Under the pieces are notes generated by a model. It did no database searches, was not told the DNA's origin, and saw only the letters and a program-made list of their open reading frames with translations. This document shows, in pieces, positions 35,820 through 47,727 of a DNA stretch of 64,000 bases. The translations under genes and the position numbers were made by a program. Source of the stretch: Aristolochia californica (Eukaryota; Streptophyta; Magnoliopsida; Piperales; Aristolochiaceae); contig JARWKL010000001.1 in NCBI GenBank assembly GCA_029961685.1, positions 52,416,062 through 52,480,061 on the forward strand. Direction: 5' to 3'. Position 1 is the first letter of the stretch. Every line of letters begins with the position of its first letter.

Positions 35820-36916
35820 ATTCATTGAAATTCTGAAATCCATCCCAGGTCCCGATTATGGATTTCAACGCCAAAAACGAAATCGGTAAATTCATGGGAT
35901 TAATTCTTTCCAATGATGTGGCCTATTTGCATTAGCTTGATAAACACGAATACTAAGCCCAAGAGCCGTGAGGAACGAGGCTAACCCTCCTCTTTTAATA
36001 ATAATTTCTTTCCTCGTAACCTCTTTTGTTTAATCCCTTCATCGCAATCAAAACCTCCCCGCGGTTTCCAGCTCACACATTCAGAAAGCAAGAATCGTGG
36101 AAAGAGATCGGCAGCTGCAACTGTCCGTTTCAGTAATGTTTCGTCGCCTGATTAGAGATGAAAATGGAGAAGAAACTGCAACACAGTCGTCCTCTTTGAA
36201 TCTTACCATCAAATCGAAGCCAATTTCCATATCGGAAAGAGGAATGTGAATACAACTCACCAGATGCTACTACTCTCAATCGATTCCATGCAAAAGAGGA
36301 AGAAACAGCTCAAGCTTAGCTTACTTTAGAAGCTAACCTTTTTTAACTTTTTTTATAGAATTGATTTTTGGCTGATTTGCTACTTCTCTCTTCTCTCTAC
36401 CATCGATTTTCATAAACTTTGATTTTCTTTAAAAAAATTAAATATTTTTGTTCACTTTTCTTATAAAAAAGGGGTTCTTTTCGTTACTTTTAAGACCACC
36501 TTCCCCAACTAATCTTTTCGACTTTTTCCGTTCGCGGCTTCGTGCGTACCAACTTCTTCAGATCTTGTTGGCCCAGGTTTTTTAGCGGATTGCCTGAACG
36601 TTCCAGAATGAATTGATGGACGCCACGTGCCTGTTAACAAAAGCACGTCTTTGACACAAAATCACTTTCTCGTTACTTTCGAGGTATTATGAGACACGTA
36701 AAATGGGACCCGCAACTGATCTGCTGACGCGAGATGTAAATTTCTTAGACGATAGTATTGAGCAACGAAACTCCGTTTTGGCGGTTCTGTCGCGAATTCT
36801 TTTGGTTGATTTTGCCGGGAGTTGATTTCGTGGCTGGGTTTGATAGAGTTGAAGCTGCTGTTGCTGTTTATTTCTTCATTCTGCGGCATTGGTTCGATGC
36901 GCCTTGAGTCCTGAGG
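35820..36916 (+). promoter_or_regulatory. SYT3: SYT3 promoter and 5' leader region
   Basis: Base composition rises in GC from about 35860, with pyrimidine-rich leader-like sequence near 36000-36120 and 36480-36560. A 37-codon ORF (36136-36249, MFRRLIRDENGEE...) could be an upstream ORF or chance. The transcription start and any leader intron cannot be fixed from sequence. Confidence 0.4.
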
Positions 36917-39900
36917 ATGGGTTTTCTGAGCACTTTGATGGGAATTCTCGGTTTTGGATTTGGGATTCCTATTGGGATTTTGGTGGGTTTTTTCATATTT
37001 ATTCGCTCCGAATCAAGGGACGTAAAGGTGATTTTCTTTTTTTTTTTTTGCACGTTTTATGCCTTCTATTTGGAGATATGATTACTCTTTGATCGAAATC
37101 GATGAAAAATTATTTGTTCGTGTATCTGTGTTTTATCGTCTCGAACTTTCTTTTTATTAGTATGTTGATTTTTTTTTTCTTTTTACATGTTCGTTTGTGT
37201 GCTGGCTGTTTTTCGGATTACGGTGAAAGACTTTAAACTTTGTTTTGTGCCTGACTACCTAAGTAGGCTCGTTTTAGTTTCCGTCTTAAAAGAAAAAGAT
37301 AAGAAAAACAGGCCTAGTCTTATAGTTTCGTGCTTGTGCCTCGATGTTACGCCGAGCAATTTATAAGCATGCCATGTCTGTTGAGCGTTTATGAAAGAGA
37401 GATCTTTTTTTTTTTTTTTTTTTCTACAAAAGGTTCTAACTGGATAGTTCTAATTCATCAAAGATCATAGATGTTGCCATTCCATCTGCTGATAGGTTTG
37501 GAGGAGACTGGCGCGCTGCACATATATATCTGATCAATCACTGTATCGAACATTTATTGTTTCTTTCTTCCTGATTAACTCAGTTCATTGAACTAAATTG
37601 GCTTCAAATATTTTATATTTTGCAATTACTACAAGAATTTTGCTTTCTCAAATGTGGCAGAACCAAATATGCTTTTGGTATCTGCAGATTGTATTGGGTT
37701 ACGACTGCTTGTCTGGCTCAGCTTCTCATGGAATTGTATTGGCAGGATCCAATTGTTAGGCCGCTACAAGAATTTGATTCTGAGACTCTGTCCGAGCTTC
37801 TAGCCGAGGTTCCTTTATGGGTGAAGAGTCCGGATTATGATCGGGTGAGTTACATTTTCTTAGATGAGTTGCCAAAGGGTTCTTAATATACATCCATGAG
37901 AATATCAAAAAAGAATACTTGGTCCAACTCGACCTGAAGCAAATGGTACCTCAATAATAAAGTAAAATGATTTGTCAAAGTTCTGTATATTTCATTAGTT
38001 GGACTTGACACTAAGTTTGCCCATTTTGCCAAACCCAGTTGTCCTGTCTTCATTAGGTACAATGTCCTTGGAAACCCATTTATATTCAAATTTTCTCTTT
38101 AAATGTGGGCAGGTTGATTGGATGAACAAGTTTATCCTGGAGATGTGGCCTTACTTGGATAAGGTGATTTTAGAACTATCTATGGTCACTCAACTAGAAG
38201 TCATCTGGGTGATGCTGCATTTACCCATTTCTTTATGACCTGAAAACTCATTTCCTGAGCTTACTGGTTCTGATTGTATGCCTGTTTTGTTCTGGTGAAG
38301 GCAATCTGTGCAACAATAAGAAGCATGGTGAAACCATTATTTGATGACTATATAGGAATGTATTGTATCGAATCAATTGACTTTGGCACATTAACACTTG
38401 GGTGCCTCCCACCCACCTTTCAAGGCAAGTATGTACATTTCAAAACTGCACAGCAAACTTTTACTTTTGTACTCTACATTACAGTAATGTCACTAAATCT
38501 ACACAAAGAGTAAATGAACAATTATATATATATATATATATATATGTTATTTCTTATGAAATATCATCAATGGCCAAAAGGGCTCAGCTGTGACTCATGG
38601 ATTCTAGGATATTGTTGTTTTGGTTCTTAATGGAGTACTGATTTTTAGTGGTAAATTGAGCTATTATTTGTTGTAGTGAACATGAAGATTTGAAGCATTT
38701 CGACTCTGACACATATGGTGCTTGCCTTTCATAGGTATGAAAGTCTATGAAACTCAGGAAAAAGAACTGCTTCTGGAGCCAGCCATTAGATGGGCTGGTA
38801 ATGCTAACATAACAGTAGTGCTGAAAATTTTATCACTTCATTTGACAGTTCAGGTGAGAAAACATCAAGTCAGATCATAGACAACGCTAAAACAAACATC
38901 TGTTTTCAAGTGACGTTTGTGGTTTTCTATATTTGCAGCTGTTGGATTTGCAGATATTTATGGCTCCACGTGTGTCTCTGAAGCCTCTTGTGCCAACCTT
39001 TCCATGCTTTTCCGGTATCAGTGTGTCTTTAATTGAGAAGGTAATTAAAAAATTCTTTTATTATTTAAATGATATTTTTGCAGTGCTTCCTGTTTCTTTG
39101 TTGACTGACACCTTCTGCTCTGTTTCCAGCCAGATATAGACTTTGGACTAAAACTTCTCGGAGGAGATATCATGTCCATTCCTGGCTTTTGTCAACTTGT
39201 TCAGGTTCCAAAAGTTTACATACTTTCGTATAGATTTAAATGGATTTTCCCCCAACATTTGCTTTGTCAACTGCATAAATACAGTAATCCACTCAGAGCA
39301 AAACTTTTTCATTTGCTCTGTAGACATTTTCAGCTTTTGCAACAATTTTAGGACCATGTCCTGAAGAAGTTCAAAAGCTGTTTCAACTGTATTTATTATT
39401 ATTCTTACGAAAGCAAATCTTACTGTTGGTTTGACAAGTCACTATTTTTGAGATTATGTGAACAACAGAAGTTCCTTTAAATCGATATTAGGGATGCAGG
39501 TAAAGATATATTTCATTATCAACAGGTTTGGATATAAAAAATGGTGAAATTTAAAATGCTGATTTAGATCTATGTCAGTGTATGAAATGAATTTATTTTT
39601 TAATGTCTGTTCTCACAGAAAATGGTCAAGGATCAAATTGCAAGCCTTTATCTCTGGCCGAAAACCTTGAATATTCCTATTCTTGACGGATCTTGGTAAG
39701 CTTCTTGATGGAAAATCTTGTTATTGTGACCTTTCAACTAGTTGCATAAAAATATTTTATAAATCTATAATACTTAACTGTTCCTAGTTTTTATACTTTC
39801 TGGACATTGAAGAATATTAGTTGTCAATATTGGTGTTTCTTCTAACCTTCTCTGAAAGGTACATTTTCTGAAATCTCAGTACATACTCTTTGACAGTGGA

Positions 39901-41752
39901 GAAACTAGAAAGCCTGTTGGTATATTACATGTAAAAGTTGTCCAGGCACTTAACCTCTCTAAGATGGACTTTTGGGGGAAGTCTGATCCTTATGTGAAGC
40001 TCAGTTTGAGTGGCGAGAGACTACCAGCAAGAAAAACTACAATTAAGATGAAGAACTTAAATCCTGTATGGAACGAAAAGTTCAAGCTCACAGTTAAAGA
40101 TCCTGAGACCCAAGTCCTGCAGCTTCATGTGTATGACTGGGAAAAGGTCCACATTTACCTCACACTTGGAACTTAATCTACTAGATTCATTCTGATATTG
40201 TTCAAACAATATTGAAAACTTCTGAATTATTTATGGTATTTTATTCTATTTATTTTAGTAAGCACATTTATGTTTACTATCAATCCACAGGTGGGTGCAC
40301 ATGACAAGCTGGGAATGCAAATAATTCCACTTAATGTGCTTGTACCCCAGGAGACAAAGGAATTCACGCTTCGTTTACTGAAGAATCTTAATCCAAATGA
40401 TCCTCAGAACAAGATTAACAGAGGACTGATTATGGTGGAGCTAACTTTTGTTCCTTTCAGAGATGACATTGGCAGGTTTAGTGCTCATCTAGACAGAGAA
40501 GGAACTGACTCGGGGATCAAAGACACTCCAGATGATCTACCTCCAAAAGGTGGTTTGCTTTTGGTTATGTTGCAAGGTGCAGAGGATGTTGAGGGAAAGC
40601 GTCACACCAACCCATATGCAGTGATCCTTTTCAGGGGTGAGCAAAGGAAAACAAAGGTGATCCTTCTTTTTTCTCCAATCAAAGGTTCAATATCTATGTT
40701 TCTCTTTCCAATCAAAACGGAACCCATTCTTGGCTGGATTATGTCTTTCTGTCACTTCTTCATATCGTGTACATTGAATGCAGTAGTTGGTTAGAGTTGT
40801 TGTGCTTTGAGACCACATTCTCTCCCTGTTAATGATGATCTGAATTGAATACCTATGAAGAGATTTGTTTTCATTTATGGCGTTCTCCTCCAGGTAATCA
40901 AGAACACTAGGGATCCAATGTGGAACGAGGAATTTCAGTTTGTGTTAGAGGAGGCCCCCATAGATGAAAGAATCCATGTTGAAGTGATGAGCAAGAGAAG
41001 AGGCTTCAGTTTCCATTCAAAGGTCAGCTGCCGTTAATCCAAGTTCCCAGCTACTCACGTTTCTGTTATAGTTTCACACTGGGAAATTTATCTTTTTCAA
41101 ACATGGTTAACTGCAATTCTACGCTGTTCTCTCTTTTTTACTATTATATCAATTTCATTTATTAAATTATTATTTCTATTTAGACCCTGTTTGGTTGTAG
41201 TGGAAACAAAAGATTTCAAAGAAAATGAGAAGAAATTTGGCTTTCTAATAAGAAGTGGCATTTTATTTTCTTTTTTCTTGCTGACTTCCTTTAAAGAGGT
41301 CCAAGATTCTCTTAGTAGATTTTCAATAGTTAATGGTGTTTGTACACTAACTTGAAAATATCTCAGGACGAGATGATCCACTTCTGGTCCAACAGTATTG
41401 GGTTTTGGTACCCATTTGAAATGATAAAGGACAAGTAATCAAACTCAAACTCAAAAGATCTTCATCTCTTTGCTTTAGGTAGATATGGTAGAAAAGAGAT
41501 TGTGGCTTGTGGACCGCCAAAAGTGTTTTTGTAGGGTTGGTTCAGCCTACTCTGAGATTAAACGCACAGTATCTGTTATTATCATCTTTTCATCATCTGA
41601 AACCACTGCATTTCATTCCACAGGTATCGTTGGGTCATATAGATATTAATCTCATTGATGTAGTGAACAATGGTCGCATCAATGAGAAATACCATTTAAT
41701 TAATTCCAGAAACGGGATGATACATGTCGACATACGGTGGAAAGCAGTGTAA
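36917..41752 (+). CDS. SYT3: Synaptotagmin 3-like protein (plant extended synaptotagmin, SMP plus two C2 domains)
   Basis: Plant synaptotagmins anchor in the ER, carry lipids with an SMP domain and bind plasma-membrane lipids through C2 domains at contact sites. Twelve exons can be placed: 36917-37027, 37746-37844, 38113-38163, 38301-38424, 38735-38853, 38939-39040, 39130-39204, 39619-39695, 39897-40146, 40291-40656, 40894-41022, 41624-41752; about 543 residues (Arabidopsis SYT3 540). Residues 5-31 form the N-terminal membrane hairpin (GILGFGFGIPIGILVGFF); about 60-240 the SMP domain (DWMNKFILEMWPYLDKAICA, LPPTFQG, LKLLGGDIMSIPGF); 255-350 C2A with calcium-site acidic residues (KMDFWGKSDPY; YDWEKVGAHDK); 420-515 C2B, which has TNPY in place of SDPY and lacks acidic residues in loop 3, so it probably does not bind calcium. 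The NPYAVILFRGEQRKTK and YHLINSRNG segments favour SYT3 over SYT1/2. Intron 4 starts with GC. No disabling change is seen. Confidence 0.93.
38523..38545. repeat. (AT)n microsatellite in SYT3 intron 4
   Basis: About 11 AT units; it lies 100 bp after the GC donor of the same intron. Confidence 0.85.
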
Positions 41753-42120
41753 GGTTTGATCAAGAATGGGATATATGTTCTACGTTACGTGATAGAAGTA
41801 TACTGTTGCAATTGCCCTTGATTCTTTACCCACAGATACGAACGAGGCTTGTAGACTATGAGGTCAGTGCACAATTCCATTCTTTCTCTTTTCTGACAAA
41901 AAGTTATATATCATTCCCCCTTAAATTGTATTTAATAGAGACACAGAAAACATTATTGAAATGAAAATATAACATGAGCCTTTCAATCCATTTTCAGCTG
42001 GTCCTGTTTGTTGCTTCTTTGAGAAAAAAATGTGGAGGCGGTTTCAGAACATTGGATGTTTTGTAATTCATGAATGGAGCTCCATTATGTCTATACAATT
42101 GCTAGGTTTGAGTACTGTTT
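41753..42120 (+). other. SYT3: SYT3 3' UTR with candidate introns
   Basis: A 27-bp segment (41836-41862) is bounded by CCCACAG/ and GAG/GTCAGT, and 41998 follows a good acceptor (CATTTTCAG). These look like 3'-UTR exons, or an alternative C-terminus if a donor before the stop codon is used. Confidence 0.4.
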
Positions 42121-43189
42121 TATATGGACAGGAGTTTAGTGCAGTGATTTGGTAATAAGCATGGATTGAGTTTTAACCTTGACTTAATATGTTTACCCTC
42201 TTGAAAAAATTGCATGATAATAGCCTTTTTTTTATTTATGACCCTCCTTTCCTATTCTTGATGAGGATTCAATAAGGGCCTCCCTTCCCTTTAACCCCTA
42301 TTCGACATATAAAGAGAGGAAACCTAGGTTCTCCTGACTTTTTTTTTAAAATAATTATTTAATAAATTAAAATTTGACTGATTCAAATAAAAAAAGGGTA
42401 AAAATGTTGATTTTTGTCATAAAACTAAACCAAAGTCAAAAGAGTAACTAATGTAGAAAACACAGAGTAATTTATTGAGTGTGATATACTCAAGGTTAAT
42501 ATCTTTATCCGCCCTCGTAAATATTATACTTTTGAATATGGTCGACTAAATGAGGCATTTTAAATTTTGGCCTTTGTACCAAAGTTTAGTGAACAAATGT
42601 GAGCCTATGGGTAGGGGAGTAAACGTTATATAAGTAGAACAAAATAAGTTATTTTGTGTATTATTCGATTATAAATGATGTTATTTGGTATACAATATTA
42701 TTGGAATATAGAACAAGATATATTATGTATTGTTTATTTACCTATTTATTGAAGCTAGAATGAGTAATTGGGTAATAAAATAGAATAACAACAAAAAATG
42801 AAAATTTTATAAAATTATAAAATATATAAAAATCACATTATCATGAACAATATGAGGAAGAAGAAGCTCAAAGATTCATTTTAAGTATTCAAATTTTGAT
42901 GATAACAAATACAAAAATTTAATTATTCTATGTGTACAAATTGGTTTTAAGTTGACATTGTAAAAAGGAGGTCAAGCAAATCAGAAGGAGTTAAGCACGT
43001 GATTGGAATTGAGCATAGATTGAAAAGGCAAGAAAAATAATGTAAAAAGTCGTTACAAACAATAGTTGGAAGGAAATCGAGTTAGAGCACATACACATAC
43101 GGAGCATAGTAGCAAAAAGTCAAGTCCAAAGAAAAATAAGTTCAAAATTGAATCCATGTTGAAAACATAAAGAAGTAGACCCTATATTG
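42121..43189. other. Intergenic, no gene seen
   Basis: AT-rich sequence with no coding similarity. It ends where a copia RT fragment begins. Confidence 0.4.
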
Positions 43190-43745
43190 CTAGGATGATG
43201 AAGTCTCTTTGTTCTTCATTAAGAACAAAGACTTATATCTTGGTGGTTCAAATATATGGGGATAACATAGTATTTGACTCTTTAAATGAAAGACTTTGCA
43301 ATGAATTTTCATATATGATGCAAAGTGAGTTTGAAATAAACATGATGGGTGAGTTGACTTTTTTTTGGGTTGAAGGTAAAATAGGTGAAAGATGGGATTT
43401 ATATATCCCAAATTAAATATTTTAGAGGACTCCTTAAAAAAATCCAATGTAGAAGACAAAAGGAGTGTAGCAACCTCACAAATCTTGTTAATAAAAATTA
43501 GCAAAGAGGAAGCATGTAAAGTGTAGATTAAACCAAGATTAGAGGAGTGATAGGTAGTCTCTTCTATTTGACAACAAGTAGGCTAGGTACACAATATGTT
43601 GTGTATCTTCATACAACATTTTAAGCTGATCCAAAGGAGTCACGTGCAGTGGCAGTTAAAAGGATATTTAGGTATCTAAGAGGTACAAGTCATTATGGAC
43701 TTTCCTATCCTAAAACTAGGGATTTTTCTCATGTGGGTACTTCGA
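43190..43745 (+). pseudogene. copia RT/RNase H fragment, second copy of the 53.3-kb element
   Basis: The sequence is closely similar to 53315-53930, with RT catalytic-loop remains (QIYGDNIVFDS), MMGELTFFWVE, and the start of the RNase H region (LTTSRLGTQYVVYLHTTF near 43565-43620). It stops abruptly near 43745. It has frameshifts and no LTR. Confidence 0.75.
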
Positions 43746-43946
43746 TTTTGATCTTTTAAATAAGTCATTATGTTATTAGAAGCCTTTGTTCAACTTCTTA
43801 CCTCTCCTCTGCATCATATTTCTCTCTTGTTCTATTGTTGTCACTTTATTTGATTCTCAATATATCAAAATTTCATCATAATTTTATGGTATCAAAGCAT
43901 TAGATCCTTAATTTGATGCGTACCTTTTGCTTTTTCAATTTTTTTT
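43746..43946 (+). repeat. Possible LTR end followed by a primer-binding site
   Basis: TTTTATGGTATCAAAGCATTAGATCC (43882-43907; shown here only in part as TATGGTATCAAAGCA) resembles an LTR end plus tRNA-Met primer site. The LTR start is not fixed. Confidence 0.35.
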
Positions 43947-44162
43947 AAACTTCTGTTTCCTTTTCAGTATTGGCATTGAAATTTTTTTCTTCTGTCTCTG
44001 ACCAGAGGCAAAATTGTTATTAATGAAATGTTCTATGTAATTTGATTGATCTCTAAACTTCTGTTTCCTTTTCAATATTGGCATTGAAATTTTTTTCTTC
44101 TGTCTCTGACCAGAGGCAAAATTGTTCTTAATGAAATATTCTATGTAATTTGATTGATGTCT
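43947..44162. repeat. 108-bp tandem duplication
   Basis: Two adjacent copies (43947-44054 and 44055-44162) start with AAACTTCTGTTTCCTTTTCA and differ at only a few positions. Confidence 0.92.
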
Positions 44163-44343
44163 ACCCGCTGACTGGAAGGAGATTTCTCTGTCAAAATCAT
44201 ATATAACAATGTGACAAAATAAATATGTTCCAAGGGATTGTTTATTATGCCACTTTTCATATATTCTCTAACTAGTTCTTGGATGTATTTATAGTATCCT
44301 TGTAGCTTAGGTTCTAGGATACCTATCTTCCATGTTTTATTCA
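44141..44343 (-). other. Unrecognised open frame next to a solo LTR
   Basis: A 67-codon minus-strand frame (MNKTWKIGILEPKLQGYY...) has protein-like composition. The beginning is repeated, also in frame, at 44731-44649 (NKIWKIRILEPKLYGFYKY), on the other side of an LTR. Further upstream on the minus strand (about 44935-44760) another frame reads IVIEMLHGGLNAPI and IRIDRLHVIDLKFVEIS. I do not recognise these; they may be a decayed transposon or virus-derived relic. Confidence 0.3.
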
Positions 44344-44346
44344 TTA

Positions 44347-44648
44347 ATTTTTGAAAATGAGAAATACTTCATTAACTTGTTGTAATTTGAGTACAATGAT
44401 ACTCTGATTATAATAGGAGAAACAAGTAGAATCCAATAACAAGTAAATTACCTTTGTCCCTATTACACCCAATGTTAAACACTGAAAGATAAGTCTTAAA
44501 ACAATTGAACAACTAAACATAAATAGAAGATTAACATAATTAAAACACCTTTAACTGAGACTCTTCTATGAGACTTTTGTAGGACTCAACCATATTAATT
44601 TTGACTCAGTGAGAGTCATGTAAGATTCTTCCATATCTTCTCTTCAAC
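44347..44648 (-). repeat. Family C solo LTR, minus strand
   Basis: Homologous to the LTR at 47146-47460 in reverse. It is flanked by an 82-bp direct repeat (44264-44345 and 44649-44731) rather than by a 5-bp duplication. Confidence 0.75.
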
Positions 44649-45063
44649 AATTCTGTAACTAGTTCTTGGATATACTTATAGAATCCATATAGCTTAGGTT
44701 CTAGGATACGTATCTTCCATATTTTATTCATTCCTTTTTGTTACTTTGACTTCCTTGTTTGTGATATTTCATATCCTGCTAATTTCAACAAACTTCAAAT
44801 CTATAACATGTAATCGATCAATTCTAATATATCCTTTTTTTGTGATAATCAATCAAAAGTACCTAATAGGAGCATTTAAGCCTCCATGTAACATTTCAAT
44901 CACAATTATTGGTGGAAGAGCTCGCAAGCAAGTATGGTAATAATTTTCCTATTTAAAAATAAGAACACTTTGCATGATCCTGAAGATAAGTTTTTCATAT
45001 TTCTTTATTGCTAAGTTTTACATTTATACTTCAGAAGAAATAATTTTTCCAGGCCTCCGTAAA

Positions 45064-47460
45064 GAAATACTTAGATTCAGTTGTTCAATTGTTGTAGGAC
45101 TTATCTTTTAGTTTTTTAATTTTGGGTGTAATTGGGATAAGGGTAGTTTAATTGCAATTGGACTATACTCCTTTCCTATATTATAAATAAAGAATTAAGT
45201 TATTAAATTAAAACAAGTCAATGAAGTTTTTCTCTTTTCCAGAAATTTAACATGGTATCAGAATAGGTTTTGTGAGTTGACTCGGTCAACCCACAGAGAT
45301 AATGTGATCATTTTCGAATCTATCATCTCAATTTTCAAGTAGTTTAGATTCATATTGTATATACTTTTTTTTTCCTATCTTATCCCAATACCTGTTATTT
45401 TCTTGTTATTCGCACCTCCATACTGAGTTTTTCATATTGTAAACTATGTAATGACGGAAAGATCTTCGAATCTATTTTCCAACACAAAATGGATTTTGGC
45501 AATCGAAGCTTTCTACAAAAATAAATCGATATTTGAAGCTGCAAAAATCATACTACAAGAGAGGTTCGAGCAACATCAGAATACTTAAAATTTTCAGCCA
45601 TTTTATGCCATCAAGAATGAGACTTTGTATGAAGATTTACATGTCAAAAGAGATATCTATAAGTCTATTTTCGACCTTATCAAACAAATTCTCAATTTGA
45701 TTTTTCTAGAGGGAGATTCAATTTTGCAAGGGTCAATGATCATATTGGCCAAAGAAGAAAGAGTACTCAATTCGGCCAGATTACAAAGTCCAAAATCTAT
45801 CAGATTATTTCTTTCAAATGAAGTATATTTTCTAATGAAAATTTATACTTAGATGAAATCTATTGAATTCTAGTTTTAGAAAGAGAAATTTTGATGTCAA
45901 TCAAATCTATATTTAAGGAGATATTCGCATTAGAGTCAACAAAGGTGAAGCTATAGAACAAAGAGAGTCAAAAGGTCATAAAAGATTCAAGAACTAATCT
46001 TTTTATGTCAAATTAGATATCAAATTAAATCTCTTTGAGTCTAGTTTCTTTTGAAACAAACATTTTTGTGATTCTGAGTTATAGTTTTGGAGATATTGAT
46101 ATCAGAGGTACCAAATATCAGTTTTGCCAAAAATCTCTTTTTTTCCTGTTTTCTCTCCTATTATCTCTCCAATCATTGACGTGAATTGAGTTTTATTTTC
46201 TCCTAAAATCTGAGTTTTTAGCCAAATTTGTCTTTTAATCAAAGATTTTTTGTCCGACTTAATCAGTCTATGATGTACTCATTCAAGATACACAATATCT
46301 TGCAACAATGTTGTTTTTTAGTTTTTTATTTTTGTTACTTAGTTATATATCTTCCAAATAGTTATTTCATTACTACCGTTACAATCTCCTTTTTATTAAG
46401 GTGGTGGTTATTTTCTTTTCCTTTAATTCACAGTAACCTTTTACTTGGCAGTTTTTCTCCTACCATCATTTTTTTTATTCTCATTTACCCCCTTTATGGC
46501 CAACCTTTTGGTGCGTTGCTTTGGCTGTTATAGATATATGGGTGTTTTTAAGTCCAATGAGACTTTTTTATTGGTACCATTGGGTTTTCATCTCCATCTT
46601 GTGAGTGATATGCATTACCCACTTTAGTGATTATTATCTTAATTGTTTTTCAAATCCTTCGAGGTTGGTTTCGACTTATATTTTTATAACTCATTTTTAA
46701 TTTTTGAAAGTCTATGTCCGGTTTCGTACTTATACTTGGGACATCTTAATGGAGGAAATCATTTCTATAACTATTTTATTTGTTTCAAGTTAGGAGCGTT
46801 GTCATTACCTCTTAGCTTGAGGGGGAGAATAGAAGAAGTATGAGGATGAGATTGAAAGTTGAATGCTACAGTGGTTGTGCCTCCTTCCGAATTCCACGGT
46901 TGTGCCTCCTTCCGAATTCCACGTTTGAGTAGAAGAAGAAGTATTATAATAGACAATGAAGAATTCTACAAGTTGTAGTAATTTTTATATCACCAAAATA
47001 TTCAAGAAAGGGGGAGCACAAAAAATGGAATTTTTGCATCTATGAATAATTGCATTTGTGAAGAATTTTTTTCATCAAAAGAAAATTGAAGACCAAAATC
47101 CTTTTCATTGCAAACTCAAGTTATAAACTCCAACTTAAAGGGGAGTGTTAAAGAGCAGGTATAGAAGAGTCTCACATGACTCTCACAACAAGTAGTCTTA
47201 CAGAGCCATAATTATTATGGAATGAGGTCTCATAGTAGACTCTTAGTCTAAAAGTGTTTTAGTTTTATTAGTAGTTTATTTATATTCAGTTGTTCAATTG
47301 TTCTGAGACTTATCTTTTAGTGTTTAACTTTGGGTGTAATTGGGATAAAAATAGTTTAATTGTAATTGGACTCTATACTTTCCTCTATTATAAATAAAAA
47401 CTTATTTACTCAAATTAAAACAAGTCAATCAATTTTTTTCTTTTTTTTAGAAATTCAACG
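45064..47460 (+). mobile_element. Non-autonomous LTR element, family C, plus strand
   Basis: A truncated 5' LTR (about 45064-45249) is followed by a primer-binding site (ATGGTATCAGAATAGG at 45251) and about 1.9 kb of internal DNA without gag or pol. A purine tract (AAAGGGGAG) precedes a 315-bp 3' LTR (47146-47460). The internal segment 45590-46820 is closely related to the inside of the family D element (55495-57346), including its purine tract, although the LTRs differ. A 25-bp unit (GGTTGTGCCTCCTTCCG...) is repeated twice at 46874-46923. Confidence 0.75.
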
Positions 47461-47727
47461 AATGACATGCTTAATGGCTTATAGTGAAGAAACCACTTTG
47501 TGGCATAGGAGATTAGAACATATTGGCATGAAGTATTCGAAAAATTTTTCATCAAAATGCAGTGTTCAAGGCTTGCTTAAACTTAGTTTTGAAAAACAAT
47601 TCTTATGTGATGCATGTATGAAAGACAAATATTTAAAAGTGCATTTAGGCCTAAAAAATTAATTCCACCTCCAAACCCCTACAACTTATTCATATGGATT
47701 TCTATAGGAATATTGGAAGTGCTAGTC
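47461..47727 (+). pseudogene. Pre-integrase zinc-finger region of element E
   Basis: Encodes TTLWHRRLEHIGMKYSKN (about 47487-47540) and FLCDACMKDKYLKVHLG (47600-47650), the copia HHCC finger. It is cut at 47727 by the inverted SIRE-like LTR; integrase resumes at 51927. Confidence 0.85.

Noticed and set aside
36136..36249. 37-codon ORF upstream of SYT3 as an independent gene
   Set aside because: Too short and no motif; mentioned only as a possible upstream ORF.
46228..46843. Phe/Leu-rich plus-strand frames that look like membrane proteins
   Set aside because: They lie in the pyrimidine-rich interior shared by C and D elements; the D copy has different frames, so there is no coding conservation.
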